Assembly (NCBI GenBank): GCA_030145845.1
Contig: JAIXHJ010000001.1
Coordinates: 496,001 to 560,000 of the forward strand
Direction: 5' to 3'
From: Pseudomonadota bacterium
GTDB taxonomy: Bacteria; Pseudomonadota; Gammaproteobacteria; Pseudomonadales; Oceanobacteraceae
DNA: 64,000 nt
The notes below the pieces were generated by a model. The model made no database searches. It was given only the letters and a program-made list of their open reading frames with translations, and was not told where the DNA came from. How positions within the stretch are numbered: the stretch's first letter is position 1; each line of letters starts with the position of its first letter. A program made the position numbers and the translations under genes. Below, piece after piece: positions 17,596 through 27,509 of this stretch.

Positions 17596-17805
17596 TCAGC
17601 GGGTACGGGACTGCAGCTCCTTAAAGCGCTGCACCTTGGCAGCATCGAAGACTAAATGGCCGTTTTCTTCACTGCCATCGAGTAAACCTTCACGGACGTA
17701 CCGCCTGATGGTCACGGGCTTCATCGCCAGTTCCTGCGCAACTTCGTCGAGTGTGAGCTTTTTGCTGTCGTTCACTGTCATCTCCTCTGGTTCCGTTTTC
17801 AGCAT
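17596..17805 (-). CDS. Small MerR/excisionase-like helix-turn-helix protein
   Basis: This is a protein of at most about 69 residues. Its core KLTLDEVAQELAMKPVTIRRYVREGLLDG is a winged-helix HTH of the MerR/excisionase (helix_turn_helix_17) kind, followed by the wing HLVFDAAKVQRF. It has no effector domain. The start is uncertain. ATG at 17805 has no visible ribosome binding site, ATG at 17781 abuts an AGAGGAG, and GTG at 17775 has that AGAGGAG at an ideal 6-nt distance. The HTH is complete with any of them. No integrase or phage gene is nearby, so a stand-alone regulator is more likely than an excisionase. Targets are unknown. Confidence 0.75.
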   Translation of the reverse strand: MLKTEPEEMTVNDSKKLTLDEVAQELAMKPVTIRRYVREGLLDGSEENGHLVFDAAKVQRFKELQSRTR

Positions 17806-17869
17806 AGACACAGACGGACGGCAGCGGGAAACTCAGCCGGCTGACTTACCTGTCCGCCGGCCTGTCGTA

Positions 17870-18643
17870 TCAGAAAAAGGCGTATTTCGCTCCCAGTGTC
17901 ATCAGAATGGTGGCCAGAACCGGTTTCAGCACATGCTCCGGCATACGGCGGCTGAGGTGGCTGCCGAGGTGAATGGCCGGCAGTGAGCCGATCAGCAGTG
18001 CCCCGAGCAGCTGGAAATCGACATTGCCCAGATACATATGGATCAGACCGCCCACCAGTGTCAGTGGAACCGCATGGGCGATATCCGTGCCGACCACACC
18101 GGTCGAACGCAGAGCCGGGTAGATGAGCATCAGTACTGCGGTACCGATGGCACCGGCACCGACCGACGACAGGGTTACAAAGACACCCAGGAATACGCCC
18201 ATCAGCAGGGTGGCTGCCGGCCGGTAACGGGCCCAGTGGCGCGTGTTTTCGCGGTGGGCAAGGTTGAGAATCTGTTTGCGGAACAGAATCACCACTGCGG
18301 TCAGCAGCAGCATGATGCCGAGGGCGTTACGCAGCAGACTGGCATAATGATCCGGATGCTCGAACAGGTATTTCAGTAACAGGCCGGTCACCAGCGCGGC
18401 AGGGATACTGCCGGCGGCCAGCAGGCGCACCAGCTCCCAGCGCACATGGCCCTGACGGTGATGGCTCCAGGCGCCGCCGGCTTTGGTCAGGCCGGCGTAC
18501 ATCAGGTCGGTGCCCACCGCCACCTGCGGCGGGAAGCCGAACAGCAGAAGAAGTGGGGTCATCAGGGCGCCGCCGCCGATGCCGGTGATACCTACAACAA
18601 GGCCAACTGCAGCGCCGGCTGCTATATATAACAAAATATCCAT
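17870..18643 (-). CDS. TauE/SafE-family sulfite/organic anion exporter
   Basis: The 257-residue inner-membrane protein has about eight hydrophobic segments and the internal repeat typical of TauE/SafE. The first repeat has GLVVGITGIGGGALMTPLLLLFGFPPQVAVGTDL. The second has FVTLSSVGAGAIGTAVLMLIYP followed by VVGTDIAHAVPLTLVGG. The family exports sulfite, sulfoacetate and related anions. Being divergent from cysB, with cysH close by, supports a role in sulfur metabolism, for example protecting the cell from sulfite made by APS reductase. Substrate is inference. Confidence 0.85.
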   Translation of the reverse strand: MDILLYIAAGAAVGLVVGITGIGGGALMTPLLLLFGFPPQVAVGTDLMYAGLTKAGGAWSHHRQGHVRWELVRLLAAGSIPAALVTGLLLKYLFEHPDHYASLLRNALGIMLLLTAVVILFRKQILNLAHRENTRHWARYRPAATLLMGVFLGVFVTLSSVGAGAIGTAVLMLIYPALRSTGVVGTDIAHAVPLTLVGGLIHMYLGNVDFQLLGALLIGSLPAIHLGSHLSRRMPEHVLKPVLATILMTLGAKYAFF

Positions 18644-18748
18644 GAAATATGGTCTAAACTAGTACTGGTAGCTCTAAGGAAAGCGGATTGTGCTAATGTA
18701 GGGGCTGCTATCTATTCTGGAAAAGAATATTTATTTATATTTTTATAA

Positions 18749-19753
<1,005 letters not shown>

Positions 19754-19754
19754 C

Positions 19755-19786
19755 AAAAAAGCCGCATCCCCGGATGCGGCTTTTTT
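19755..19786. terminator. Bidirectional intrinsic terminator between cysB and cysH
   Basis: GCCGCATC and GATGCGGC pair around CCCG, flanked by six A on the left and six T on the right. It terminates both convergent genes. Confidence 0.9.
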
Positions 19787-19805
19787 GTGCCTGACAGAGC
19801 GGCTG

Positions 19806-20537
19806 TCAGCCTTTGCTGATCAGGTTCCCGGCATGCAGGCCGCATTCCTTATGGCCGGCACCTTCCCACCACCAGCGGCCTTCACGCTCGTGCTGGTTCG
19901 GCAGCACCGGGCGGGTACAGGGCTGACAGCCGATGCTGACAAAACCGCGCTCATGCAGGCTGTTGTATGGCACATCGAATACCCTGATGTATTCCCACAC
20001 CTGCGCTGAACTCCACAGGGCGAGGGGATTGTATTTGGTCAGGGGGCCACTGACGCCGCTGAAGGCGGTATCCTGTTCCACCAGTGGCACATCGGCGCGG
20101 GTGCCCGGGCTCTGATCGCGGCGCTGGCCGGTAATCCAGGCATCCAGCGTCGCCAGCTTGGCTTTCAGTGGGGCAATTTTGCGCACGCCACAGCATTCCT
20201 GATGGCCGTCTTCATAGAAGCTGAACAGGCCTTTTTCATTAACGAAATCCTGCAGCGCCTGTTGTTCCGGCGTGCGGATATCAATGCGGATGCCATAATG
20301 CTGGCGCACTTTCTCGATGAATTCGTAAGTTTCCGGGTGCAGACGCCCGGTATCCAGCGTGAAGATATCCACGTCCGGGCGGATTTTGACTGCCATATCG
20401 ATCAGGACCACATCTTCAGCGCCGCTGAAGGAAACCGCAATGCGGTCATGCTGTCCCAGGGCGTAACGGATCAGGTCTTTCGGACGTTTATCGGCGTACT
20501 CTGCGCAGACAGCAGAAAAATCATGTTTCTCGGTCAT
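19806..20537 (-). CDS. cysH: Adenylylsulfate (APS) reductase, iron-sulfur type
   Basis: The 243-residue member of the PAPS/APS reductase family has the PP-loop-like [10 protein letters not shown] (residues 36-45) and FTLDTGRL. Cys115-Cys116 (ECCGVRK) and Cys204/Cys207 (GCQPC) are the four ligands of a [4Fe-4S] cluster. Cys232 in KECGLH is the thiol that forms the enzyme-sulfite intermediate. The cluster cysteines mark the APS-specific plant/Pseudomonas type rather than enteric PAPS reductase. It reduces APS to sulfite using thioredoxin. The 227 nt between cysH and the divergent thrH contains an AT-rich core (about 20630-20665) that is the likely CysB-controlled promoter region; no exact site could be fixed by eye. 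Confidence 0.93.
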   Translation of the reverse strand: MTEKHDFSAVCAEYADKRPKDLIRYALGQHDRIAVSFSGAEDVVLIDMAVKIRPDVDIFTLDTGRLHPETYEFIEKVRQHYGIRIDIRTPEQQALQDFVNEKGLFSFYEDGHQECCGVRKIAPLKAKLATLDAWITGQRRDQSPGTRADVPLVEQDTAFSGVSGPLTKYNPLALWSSAQVWEYIRVFDVPYNSLHERGFVSIGCQPCTRPVLPNQHEREGRWWWEGAGHKECGLHAGNLISKG

Positions 20538-20764
20538 GTTAACGCTCGGTTGCGTACGGAGCCCTGTCCGGCCGGGGCCGGCAGGACTGCCTGTTTTATG
20601 TTGGCAGTACAGGTTAGCATGCTGTTCTTAGTTCAAATAATAATAAAACGTCATATTGTTATTCATGACAGCCGAAATACCACCTGCATCATGTTGTTTT
20701 GAGTGCCGCATCTGGATAGAGTACGCCCCCGGAAATTGTGTTCAAATCCCTGTATGGAGTATCC

Positions 20765-21382
20765 ATGGAAATCGCGTGTCTTGACCTTGAAGGTGTACTG
20801 GTTCCGGAAATCTGGATTGAGTTCGCTAACAAAACCGGAATCGAGGAGCTGAAAGCTACTACCCGTGATATTCCGGATTACGACGTACTGATGAAACAGC
20901 GTCTGCGCATTCTGGATGAGAACAACCTGAAAATTCAGGATATTCAGGAAGTCATCGCTACCCTGAAGCCGCTGGAAGGCGCCCGTGAATTCGTTGACTG
21001 GCTGCGTGAACGCTTTCAGGTCATCATTCTGTCAGACACTTTCTATGAATTCTCTCAGCCGCTGATGCGTCAGCTGGGTTTCCCGACGCTGTTCTGTCAC
21101 CGTCTGATTACCGATGCAGAAGGGCGCGTGACAGACTATAAACTGCGTCAGGCAGATCCCAAGCGTCAGTCAATCCGTGCGCTGCAGACCATTTACTACC
21201 GGACTATCGCAGCCGGTGACTCATACAATGACACCACCATGCTGGCCGAAGCCGATGAGGGTATCCTGTTCCATGCGCCGCAGAATGTGATTGATGAGTT
21301 CCCGCAGTTCCCGGCGGTACATAACTACGAAGATCTGAAGAAAGAGTTTATCAAAGCCAGTAACCGCGATCTGACGCTCTGA
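20765..21382 (+). CDS. thrH: ThrH: phosphoserine phosphatase / homoserine phosphotransferase
   Basis: The 205-residue HAD-family enzyme follows Pseudomonas ThrH along its whole length. Motif I is CLDLEGVLVPEIW with the nucleophile Asp7. Motif II lies in ILSDTFYEFSQP, and motif IV is AAGDSYNDTTML. ThrH hydrolyses phosphoserine and can transfer its phosphate to homoserine, linking serine and threonine synthesis. I chose the ATG at 20765 because GGAG lies 5 nt upstream and the family begins MEIACLD; the frame is open 27 nt further 5'. Pseudomonas also keeps cysH and thrH side by side. Confidence 0.93.
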   Translation: MEIACLDLEGVLVPEIWIEFANKTGIEELKATTRDIPDYDVLMKQRLRILDENNLKIQDIQEVIATLKPLEGAREFVDWLRERFQVIILSDTFYEFSQPLMRQLGFPTLFCHRLITDAEGRVTDYKLRQADPKRQSIRALQTIYYRTIAAGDSYNDTTMLAEADEGILFHAPQNVIDEFPQFPAVHNYEDLKKEFIKASNRDLTL

Positions 21383-21399
21383 TCCGTGCAGGCATAAAC

Positions 21400-21439
21400 G
21401 CATAAAAAAGCCGCGCCAGCCAGCGCGGCTTTTTTATGC
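21400..21439. terminator. Long bidirectional terminator between thrH and tus
   Basis: A 17-bp stem GCATAAAAAAGCCGCGC / GCGCGGCTTTTTTATGC encloses the loop CAGCCA. It has A and T tracts on opposite arms, so it can serve thrH and the convergent tus-like gene. Confidence 0.9.
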
Positions 21440-21457
21440 CGCTTTTTTACGACCGCT

Positions 21458-22312
21458 TCAGTCGTGGTAGAGATGCACGCGGATTGATGGCAGATAAGGC
21501 TCATCGGACACTTTCTGATCGCCACGCCGTTGGCGCGTACGCTCAGCCGGTGGTTCCGGCGGAATTTCATTGAACGCCGGCAGTACCTCGCCGGGAATCA
21601 TCAGCGGCAGGGCAACGTTCATGGCCTGACGCTGGCGTGGGGCATCATCAGCGTACACCAGATTGGCTCTGACTACGGGAGCGAGGGTCTGGACCTGTGC
21701 CAGTTTCTGCCCGGCCGGCAGATGATTCAGTTTTGCCAGCTGCACCTGGATATGTGTTTTGTCTTCACCCAGTGCCAGCAATTTTTCCTGTGCTTCAGCG
21801 ACTGACAGACGGCGGATGCTGCGGCCATGGGCATACCAGCTGAAACCGGCTTTCAGTGGCGCGTGATCCAGCAGCGGCAGATGGCGGTAACTCTGTTTCA
21901 GATGCAGACGGCTGAGACCGCTGAAATGCAGTGACTCGCGCAGGGCTGCATGGCGCAGGCCGAGACCGCCGAGCTGTTCACTGAAGGCTGTTTTATCCAG
22001 TTCTTTCTGCACCTGCTGTACGGCGGCGCGGAACTGATCCTTATGGCTGTTGGCCTGCTGCACCGCGGCGGCGATGGTGTCATCCACCAGCACCAGACCA
22101 TGACGGCTGCGGGTTTCACGGCCATCCTGGCCATCCCGGTACCAGACATCGGTAATCAGATCGGCGAGCAGGGTGAGGGGTCTGAGGCCACTGTGCTGCT
22201 CACTCTGAGTCAGTGGCAACCAGTGTGGTGGCTGCGCCTGCAGGATTAAATGGCGGACATCCTGCAGTGATGCCATCAGAGCATCAAAGCGGTCGGTCAG
22301 TTCGGTAATCAT
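21458..22312 (-). CDS. tus: Tus-family DNA replication terminus site-binding protein
   Basis: The 284-residue protein shows low but co-linear similarity to E. coli Tus (309 aa), recalled from memory. The N-terminal [16 protein letters not shown] resembles the Tus DLVDRLNTTF start. Residues 129-145 with GLSRLHLKQSYRHL resemble GLITLNAYRTL, and residues 157-180 FSWYAHGRSIRRL resemble FGWANKHIIKNL. Residues 198-239 LPAGQKL...PVVRANLVY...LPLMI resemble LPQNAKL...PIARVWY...PLIALI. The C-terminal IRVHLYHD resembles IPRLHLYVAD. His129 before GL may correspond to the lock residue His144. Tus bound at Ter sites blocks the replicative helicase from one side. The gene overlaps its upstream neighbour by 4 nt, so unlike E. 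coli there is no own promoter with a Ter site. Confidence 0.75.
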   Translation of the reverse strand: MITELTDRFDALMASLQDVRHLILQAQPPHWLPLTQSEQHSGLRPLTLLADLITDVWYRDGQDGRETRSRHGLVLVDDTIAAAVQQANSHKDQFRAAVQQVQKELDKTAFSEQLGGLGLRHAALRESLHFSGLSRLHLKQSYRHLPLLDHAPLKAGFSWYAHGRSIRRLSVAEAQEKLLALGEDKTHIQVQLAKLNHLPAGQKLAQVQTLAPVVRANLVYADDAPRQRQAMNVALPLMIPGEVLPAFNEIPPEPPAERTRQRRGDQKVSDEPYLPSIRVHLYHD

Positions 22313-22758
22313 ACGCCTGAGGACTTACGGTCCCGGGCTTCATTGCGGGCGCGGATAAAATCGGAATGAGGCACATACAGCAGGTCTGCGACTTTGCGTA
22401 CCATATGCTCTTCGTATTTATCCAGCTGGGAATCGCTGTAGGCAACCTGCCACAGGCCGTAGATCAGGCGGTACTTTTCTTCCGCTGAAAACGCCTCGTT
22501 AACGACTTTGGTGAACTGAAACAGATCATTTGATTGCCGGACCTGCAGGCTGGCGCTTTGCAGCAGGGCATCGGTTTCTTCCATGCTCAGCCGGAACAGG
22601 CGGCCCAGCACATCGCGCAATGCCTGAACTTCCTCTTTTTCCAGTGTGTGGTCAGCGTGCATGATCTCAGCCAGCAAAGCCGCACAGGCGACTTCGATGG
22701 TGTGTTCGTTGCGTTCTTCCTGTGGTTCGCGGAACAGGGAAAGTAAACGTTCTATCAA
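22309..22758 (-). CDS. TerB-family (tellurite-resistance-like) protein
   Basis: The 149-residue all-helical acidic protein has the TerB-like/COG4103 pattern. It contains [25 protein letters not shown], then a central [38 protein letters not shown]. The two Asp-rich turns (HADHTL and SDSQLD) are typical metal-binding-like sites of the fold. The family is widespread and mostly uncharacterised; tellurite resistance should not be assumed. It overlaps both the tus-like gene downstream and transaldolase upstream by 4 nt, giving a three-gene minus-strand operon. The name coincidence with the TerB replication site is accidental. Confidence 0.8.
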   Translation of the reverse strand: MIERLLSLFREPQEERNEHTIEVACAALLAEIMHADHTLEKEEVQALRDVLGRLFRLSMEETDALLQSASLQVRQSNDLFQFTKVVNEAFSAEEKYRLIYGLWQVAYSDSQLDKYEEHMVRKVADLLYVPHSDFIRARNEARDRKSSGV

Positions 22759-23717
22759 CTCAGTTGCTCCAGTCTCTGACGCAGCAGTGCTTCCAGTTTG
22801 CCCTGATCCTGCGCGAAGCGGCGGATGCCGTCGGCCAGTTTTTCCGTGGCCATGGCGTCTTCGTTCAGTGCCCAGCGGAACTCTGCTTCTGACACGCTGA
22901 ACCTGGGTTGGTTCGCAACCGCGGTGGCGGCATTCAGCTGTTGCGGCAGTTCTGCATCAGAGGCGGCCAGTTCAGCCAGCAGATCCGGACTGATGGTGAG
23001 TTTGTCGCAGCCGGCCAGCTGTTCAATTTCACCGGTATTACGGAAACTGGCGCCCATGACAATGGTGTTGTAACCATGCGCCTTGTAGTGATTGTAAATT
23101 TCAGACACGGACTGTACGCCGGGGTCGTTGGCAGCGCTGAAATCTGTGTCCGGCGAGCTGGCTTTGTACCAGTCGAGAATGCGGCCGACAAACGGTGAAA
23201 TCAGGGTTACACCGGCTTCAGCGCAGGCAACGGCCTGGGTGAAGTTGAACAGCAGGGTCAGGTTGCAGTGAATGCCTTCCTGCTCCAGCGTCCGTGCCGC
23301 CTGAATGCCTTCCCAGGTAGAGGCGATTTTGATCAGGATACGGCTGCGGTCGATGCCGGCTTCTTCATACAGGCGGATCAGCTGATGCGCCTTGGCAATG
23401 GTGGCCTGGGTATCAAACGACAGGCGGGCGTCGACTTCGGTGGAGACCAGACCCGGCACCAGTTTCAGGATTTCACCACCAATGGCAACCGCGGTTTTGT
23501 CGACTGCCAGCGCAATGACGTCGTCACCGCTGGTCTGGGCGGCGGCTGAGCGCAGCGCATCATCCAGCAGCTGGCTGTAAGCCGGCAGTTCCGCCGCTTT
23601 CAGGATCAGTGATGGATTGGTGGTGGCATCCTGCGGCTGATGTTTGCGGATGGCTTCGATGTCGCCGGTATCGGCAACAACGACGGTCATTTTTTTCAGG
23701 GCGTCCAGTTTGCTCAT
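22755..23717 (-). CDS. tal: Transaldolase
   Basis: The 320-residue TalB-type enzyme of the non-oxidative pentose phosphate pathway shows [12 protein letters not shown], the Schiff-base Lys in [49 protein letters not shown] and VMGASFRN. Length equals the usual 315-320 aa. I chose the ATG at 23717, giving [11 protein letters not shown] as in close relatives. It leads an operon with the TerB-like and tus-like genes. Pseudomonads place tal next to dusA, as here apart from the inserted rhodanese gene. Confidence 0.95.
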   Translation of the reverse strand: MSKLDALKKMTVVVADTGDIEAIRKHQPQDATTNPSLILKAAELPAYSQLLDDALRSAAAQTSGDDVIALAVDKTAVAIGGEILKLVPGLVSTEVDARLSFDTQATIAKAHQLIRLYEEAGIDRSRILIKIASTWEGIQAARTLEQEGIHCNLTLLFNFTQAVACAEAGVTLISPFVGRILDWYKASSPDTDFSAANDPGVQSVSEIYNHYKAHGYNTIVMGASFRNTGEIEQLAGCDKLTISPDLLAELAASDAELPQQLNAATAVANQPRFSVSEAEFRWALNEDAMATEKLADGIRRFAQDQGKLEALLRQRLEQLS

Positions 23718-23936
23718 AGTGAATCCGGATAGTTGCATTGATGGCTTGTCTGGCGGTGACCAGACCCTGTCTCTGTGTGTCAGGCTGAACAGATTGCCGG
23801 CAGACTGCTGCGTGGATATGACAGTGTGTGGCCGGCAGGCAATATTCTGCTGGTTTGCAACGGGGTGTATAACCTGTAAGTTATATTTGGTTATACTGCT
23901 GGAAAACCATTAACTGACAAACACTTGTGAGGCGTT

Positions 23937-24251
23937 ATGAAAGTACTATACACGATCGCTCTGTGGTTGTTTACGACCGTCGCCATGGCTGCTGAAGTTG
24001 TCTGGATTGACGTGCGTACGGCGCAGGAATATCAGTCCGGGCATAAGGAAGGGGCCGTTAACATTCCATTCGACGTTATCGGTCAGCGTATTGGTGAGCT
24101 GGAGCTCGATAAGGACACGCCGATTAATCTCTATTGCCGTTCCGGCCGCCGCGCCGGTGTGGCGGAAGATACGCTGGAGTCTATGGGCTACAGCCAGGTG
24201 CGTAATATCGGTGGTCTCAGTGACGCGCTGAAGTATCAGGAAAAGAAATAA
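23937..24251 (+). CDS. Periplasmic rhodanese-like sulfurtransferase (PspE type)
   Basis: The 104-residue protein has a signal peptide (cleavage after AMA, about residue 18) and a single rhodanese domain. WIDVRTAQEYQSGHKEGAVNIP is the entry motif and YCRSGRRAG contains the active-site Cys. Size and export match PspE/GlpE-like single-domain periplasmic rhodaneses that transfer sulfane sulfur to thiophilic acceptors such as cyanide or protein thiols. It is alone on the plus strand between tal and dusA. The 219 nt upstream holds an AT-rich stretch near 23868-23897 with TATACT, but I could not pair it with a good -35. Confidence 0.88.
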   Translation: MKVLYTIALWLFTTVAMAAEVVWIDVRTAQEYQSGHKEGAVNIPFDVIGQRIGELELDKDTPINLYCRSGRRAGVAEDTLESMGYSQVRNIGGLSDALKYQEKK

Positions 24252-24296
24252 CCTCTGTACCGGCTCCGGTGGTCATCCGCAGCCGGCCGGAGAAGT

Positions 24297-25277
24297 TCAC
24301 AGGCTGAGCAGGCCCAGTGCCTGTTCCAGCACTTCCACACCGGCGCCTTTGCGCGGCGCATTCTCACTCAGGTGGCGACGGTAGAGACGGGCGCCATACT
24401 GGCCATTAAACAGCCCCAGGGTATGGCGGGTGATATGGTGCAGCGTAGCACCCTGACTGAGCTGTTCCTCAATGTAAGGGTAGAGGCTGCGGATCAGTGC
24501 CGCTTTGTCGTCAGCCGTGGCGGGGGCTTCGGTGCCGTAATACAGCGGATCAACTTCAGCCAGCACTGATGGGGTCTGATAGACTTCGCGTCCCAGCATG
24601 ACACCGTCCACCTGCTGCAGATGCGTGGCGCATTCGGCGTGGGTCTTTATGCCACCATTAATGATGACTTCCAGCTGCGGAAAGTCCTGCTTTATGCGGT
24701 AGACCGCATCGTAAATCAGCGGCGGTATTTCACGGTTTTCCTTAGGCGACAATCCCTGCAGAATGGCTTTGCGGGCGTGAATAATAAAGGTTCTGCAGCC
24801 GGTGTCGGCAATGGTATCCACAAAGGCGGCAAGCTGTTCGTAGCTGTCCTGATCATCAATGCCGATGCGGTGTTTGATGGTGACATCAATATCGCAGGCA
24901 TCCTGCATCGCTTTGATACAGTCAGCCACCAGCTGCGGATGGGCCATCAGGCAGGCGCCGATCATATTGTTCTGTACCCGGTCACTGGGGCAGCCGACAT
25001 TCAGGTTAACTTCGTCATAACCCCATTCGCCGGCAAAGGCCGCACACTGCGCCAGGGCCTGCGGGTCACTGCCGCCCAGCTGCAGAGCCAGCGGGTGTTC
25101 CTCTTCGTGGTAACGAAGAAAACCGGCGCGGTTGCCATGGATCAGGGCGCCGGTGGTGACCATTTCGGTATACAGCACGGCATGGCGGGTCAGCTGGCGC
25201 CAGAAGTAACGGCAATGGCGGTCGCTCCAGTCCATCATGGGGGCGGTGGTGAAGGTGCGGTCGATGGTGTTGCTCAT
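24297..25277 (-). CDS. dusA: tRNA-dihydrouridine(20/20a) synthase DusA
   Basis: The 326-residue FMN-dependent TIM-barrel enzyme has the Dus signatures APMMDWSDRHCRYFWR and LNVGCPSDRVQNNMIGACLM, the latter with the catalytic Cys in the GCPS block. It also has KHRIGIDDQDSYE, IIHARKAILQGLSPKENR, INGGIKT and the DusA-specific MLGREVYQTP. It reduces U20/U20a in the D-loop of tRNA. The start codon overlaps the hflD stop (ATGA). The long LSPKENREIPPL insertion and the C-terminal GLFNGQYGARLYRRHLSE support DusA rather than DusB or DusC. Confidence 0.93.
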   Translation of the reverse strand: MSNTIDRTFTTAPMMDWSDRHCRYFWRQLTRHAVLYTEMVTTGALIHGNRAGFLRYHEEEHPLALQLGGSDPQALAQCAAFAGEWGYDEVNLNVGCPSDRVQNNMIGACLMAHPQLVADCIKAMQDACDIDVTIKHRIGIDDQDSYEQLAAFVDTIADTGCRTFIIHARKAILQGLSPKENREIPPLIYDAVYRIKQDFPQLEVIINGGIKTHAECATHLQQVDGVMLGREVYQTPSVLAEVDPLYYGTEAPATADDKAALIRSLYPYIEEQLSQGATLHHITRHTLGLFNGQYGARLYRRHLSENAPRKGAGVEVLEQALGLLSL

Positions 25278-25909
25278 CAGTGCTCCGCCGTCTGGCCGAG
25301 AATCTCATCGCAGGCTTTCAGGTAGCGGCTGCGGCTGACCATCAGGTGCCAGCGTTTACCGCCGACCTGACGCCAGAGAATGGCAGCACGGATACCGGCC
25401 AGCAGCAGGGCGCGTACCTTATTGGCGGTGGCCGGATTCTGCAGATAGGTCGGGTTGCCGGTGACGTGAATGCGGAAGCTGAGGTTGCTGAGCGTACGTT
25501 TGTACAGGTCGGCAACGGCAGCGATGGTATTTTCATGGCCAATGGAAAAGTGATCAGCCTGGCGGGAGGCAGCCTGAATGCCTTCTCCCAGCGTGTCCAT
25601 CATCGCCGGCTGCTTGCTCAGTTTGCGTTCCAGATGCAGCAGGCTGAGGGCGTAGCGGGTAACATCCGGGCTCATGCCCTGCGGGTCACGGCCGAGAATC
25701 GCGCGCAGGTGATTGATGCCGACGCTGAGATTGACGCGGGCGTGGCCGTAAATGTCAGCGAAACGCTCCGGTGACTGGATAAACAGGGCTTTCAGCAGTG
25801 GCTCGCTGGCATCGGCTGAAATGTCGCCGGTCCGCGCCAGTTGTTCCACCAGTGAGGCAGCCTGTACCACAGCGGCAATGGCAATGACCTGTTCCTGATT
25901 ACGATTCAT
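25277..25909 (-). CDS. hflD: HflD homologue
   Basis: The 210-residue all-helical HflD (YcfC) family protein has [69 protein letters not shown] and [22 protein letters not shown]. HflD is a peripheral membrane protein; in E. coli it affects lambda CII stability, and the mnmA-hflD pairing is conserved across gammaproteobacteria. It overlaps mnmA by 11 nt and dusA by a few bases, so translation is coupled. Its cellular role beyond phage biology is not settled. Confidence 0.9.
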   Translation of the reverse strand: MNRNQEQVIAIAAVVQAASLVEQLARTGDISADASEPLLKALFIQSPERFADIYGHARVNLSVGINHLRAILGRDPQGMSPDVTRYALSLLHLERKLSKQPAMMDTLGEGIQAASRQADHFSIGHENTIAAVADLYKRTLSNLSFRIHVTGNPTYLQNPATANKVRALLLAGIRAAILWRQVGGKRWHLMVSRSRYLKACDEILGQTAEH

Positions 25910-27002
25910 CGGTATTTCCTGTCTGTTCGATTACGCCACCGCCGAGGCAACGCTCACCGAGGTAAAACACCACCGACTGGCCGGGAGTGATGGCGCGCTG
26001 CGGCTGGTCAAAGGTGACGCGGTAACCCGTGCCCTGTTTTTCAATCAGACAGTCCTGATCGTCCTGGCGGTAGCGCACTTTGGCACTGCAGCGCAGTGGC
26101 AGCTCCGGTTCTTCATTAACCCAGAATACCTGATCGGTGGTCAGCCACTGTTTAAACAGCAACGGATGATTCTTACCCTGTACGGCGATCAGAACATTGC
26201 GGCTGAGGTCTTTGCCGGCAACAAACCAGGGTTCATCGGGATAACCGGACAGGCCGCCGATGCCGAGCCCCTGGCGCTGGCCCAGGGTGTGATACATCAG
26301 CCCCTGATGTTCGCCGATGTCATCGCCCTGGTCGGTTTCAATACGGCCGGGCTGAGCGGGCAGGTACTGCCTGAGAAAGTCTTTGAAGCGGCGTTCGCCG
26401 ATAAAGCAGATGCCGGTCGAATCTTTCTTCGTCGCCGTCACCAGCCCCTGTTGTTCGGCAATGCGGCGTACTTCGGGTTTTTCCAGTTCGCCCACCGGGA
26501 ACAGGGTCTGAGCGATTTCCGCTTCGCCAACGGCGTGCAGGAAGTAGCTCTGGTCCTTGTTCGGATCAAGCCCTTTGAGCAGGTAAGTGTGGCCGTCCTG
26601 ATCAAGGCGGCGCACATAGTGGCCGGTCGCGATCAGATCGGCACCCAGTACGTGGGCATAGTCGAGGAAGGCTTTGAACTTGATTTCGCGGTTACAGAGA
26701 ATGTCCGGATTCGGGGTACGTCCGGCCTGGTATTCGGCGAGAAAGTACTCGAACACATTATCCCAGTATTCGGCCGCAAAGTTGGCCTGGTGCAGGGTAA
26801 TGCCCAGCTTGTCGCAGACCTGCTGGGCATCGGCCAGATCTTCTTTGGCGGTACAGTATTCGGTACCGTCATCTTCATCCCAGTTCTTCATGAACAGGCC
26901 TTCGACCTGATAGCCCTGCTGCATCAGCAGGTAGGCAGATACTGAAGAATCGACACCGCCGGACATGCCGACGATGACTTTGGTTTCAGCGGGAGATTTC
27001 AT
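25899..27002 (-). CDS. mnmA: tRNA-specific 2-thiouridylase MnmA
   Basis: The 367-residue enzyme thiolates U34 of tRNA-Lys/Glu/Gln using persulfide sulfur passed by the TusDCBE relay, which is also encoded in this window (45971-47285). The ATP-pyrophosphatase loop is [14 protein letters not shown]. The two catalytic cysteines are in [10 protein letters not shown] and [20 protein letters not shown] and [11 protein letters not shown] are further family blocks. I chose the ATG at 27002, one base after the nudJ stop. It is flanked by nudJ and hflD as in Pseudomonas and E. coli. Confidence 0.95.
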   Translation of the reverse strand: MKSPAETKVIVGMSGGVDSSVSAYLLMQQGYQVEGLFMKNWDEDDGTEYCTAKEDLADAQQVCDKLGITLHQANFAAEYWDNVFEYFLAEYQAGRTPNPDILCNREIKFKAFLDYAHVLGADLIATGHYVRRLDQDGHTYLLKGLDPNKDQSYFLHAVGEAEIAQTLFPVGELEKPEVRRIAEQQGLVTATKKDSTGICFIGERRFKDFLRQYLPAQPGRIETDQGDDIGEHQGLMYHTLGQRQGLGIGGLSGYPDEPWFVAGKDLSRNVLIAVQGKNHPLLFKQWLTTDQVFWVNEEPELPLRCSAKVRYRQDDQDCLIEKQGTGYRVTFDQPQRAITPGQSVVFYLGERCLGGGVIEQTGNTDES

Positions 27003-27003
27003 G

Positions 27004-27459
27004 TCAGGGGTGCTCAACAATGACAGACAGCGGATAGCGTTTTCCGCTCAGATAATCTTCAACACAGGTCAGGACCATCCGGCTGCGCAGGGTGTCGCTG
27101 CTGCGCAGTTCGTCGATGGTCATCCAGCGGGGGCCAATAATGCCATCATCCAGCTCGGCTTGCGGGTCATGCCGCAACGCCGTACCGAACAGGCAGTAAC
27201 GGTGGTAAGTAATGCCGTTGGCCGGCGCGGTGTAGATATACAGGCCTACCAGACCCTCTGGGCGGATATGCCAGCCGGTTTCTTCCAGCGTTTCACGGAC
27301 AGCAGCCGCGGCGATGGTCTCGCCGGACTCGACGTGACCGGCTGGCTGGTTGATCACCTGCTGACCGAGGGCAATTTCCTCTGTCATCAGGAAACGGCCG
27401 TCCTGCTCAACAATGGTGGCTACGGTAGCGTGAGGGGTCCAGCGATCGTCGTTCATCAT
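27004..27459 (-). CDS. nudJ: Nudix hydrolase NudJ
   Basis: The 151-residue Nudix protein has a complete box [23 protein letters not shown] (GX5EX7REUXEEXGU). The N-terminal [19 protein letters not shown] and NQPAGH agree with NudJ (YmfB), which hydrolyses nucleoside tri- and diphosphates and thiamine pyrophosphate precursors. It always sits next to mnmA in this lineage. Start MM at 27459; either ATG is possible. Co-directional with rluE (50-nt gap) and mnmA. Confidence 0.9.
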   Translation of the reverse strand: MMNDDRWTPHATVATIVEQDGRFLMTEEIALGQQVINQPAGHVESGETIAAAAVRETLEETGWHIRPEGLVGLYIYTAPANGITYHRYCLFGTALRHDPQAELDDGIIGPRWMTIDELRSSDTLRSRMVLTCVEDYLSGKRYPLSVIVEHP

Positions 27460-27509
27460 TACGCCTGTGTAAAATGGGCGGAGATTTTACCCGAAATGCG
27501 GGGTTGCGC

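Noticed and set aside
22309..22758. TerB-family gene read as part of a replication-terminus system with tus
   Set aside because: The name comes from tellurite resistance and the fold is unrelated to Ter DNA sites; only operon linkage is real.
23064..23076. GGTGTTGTAACCA inside tal, resembling a Ter core near the tus-like gene
   Set aside because: It encodes conserved transaldolase residues (HGYNTIV) and also lacks the position-6 base, so coincidence is the simpler reading.
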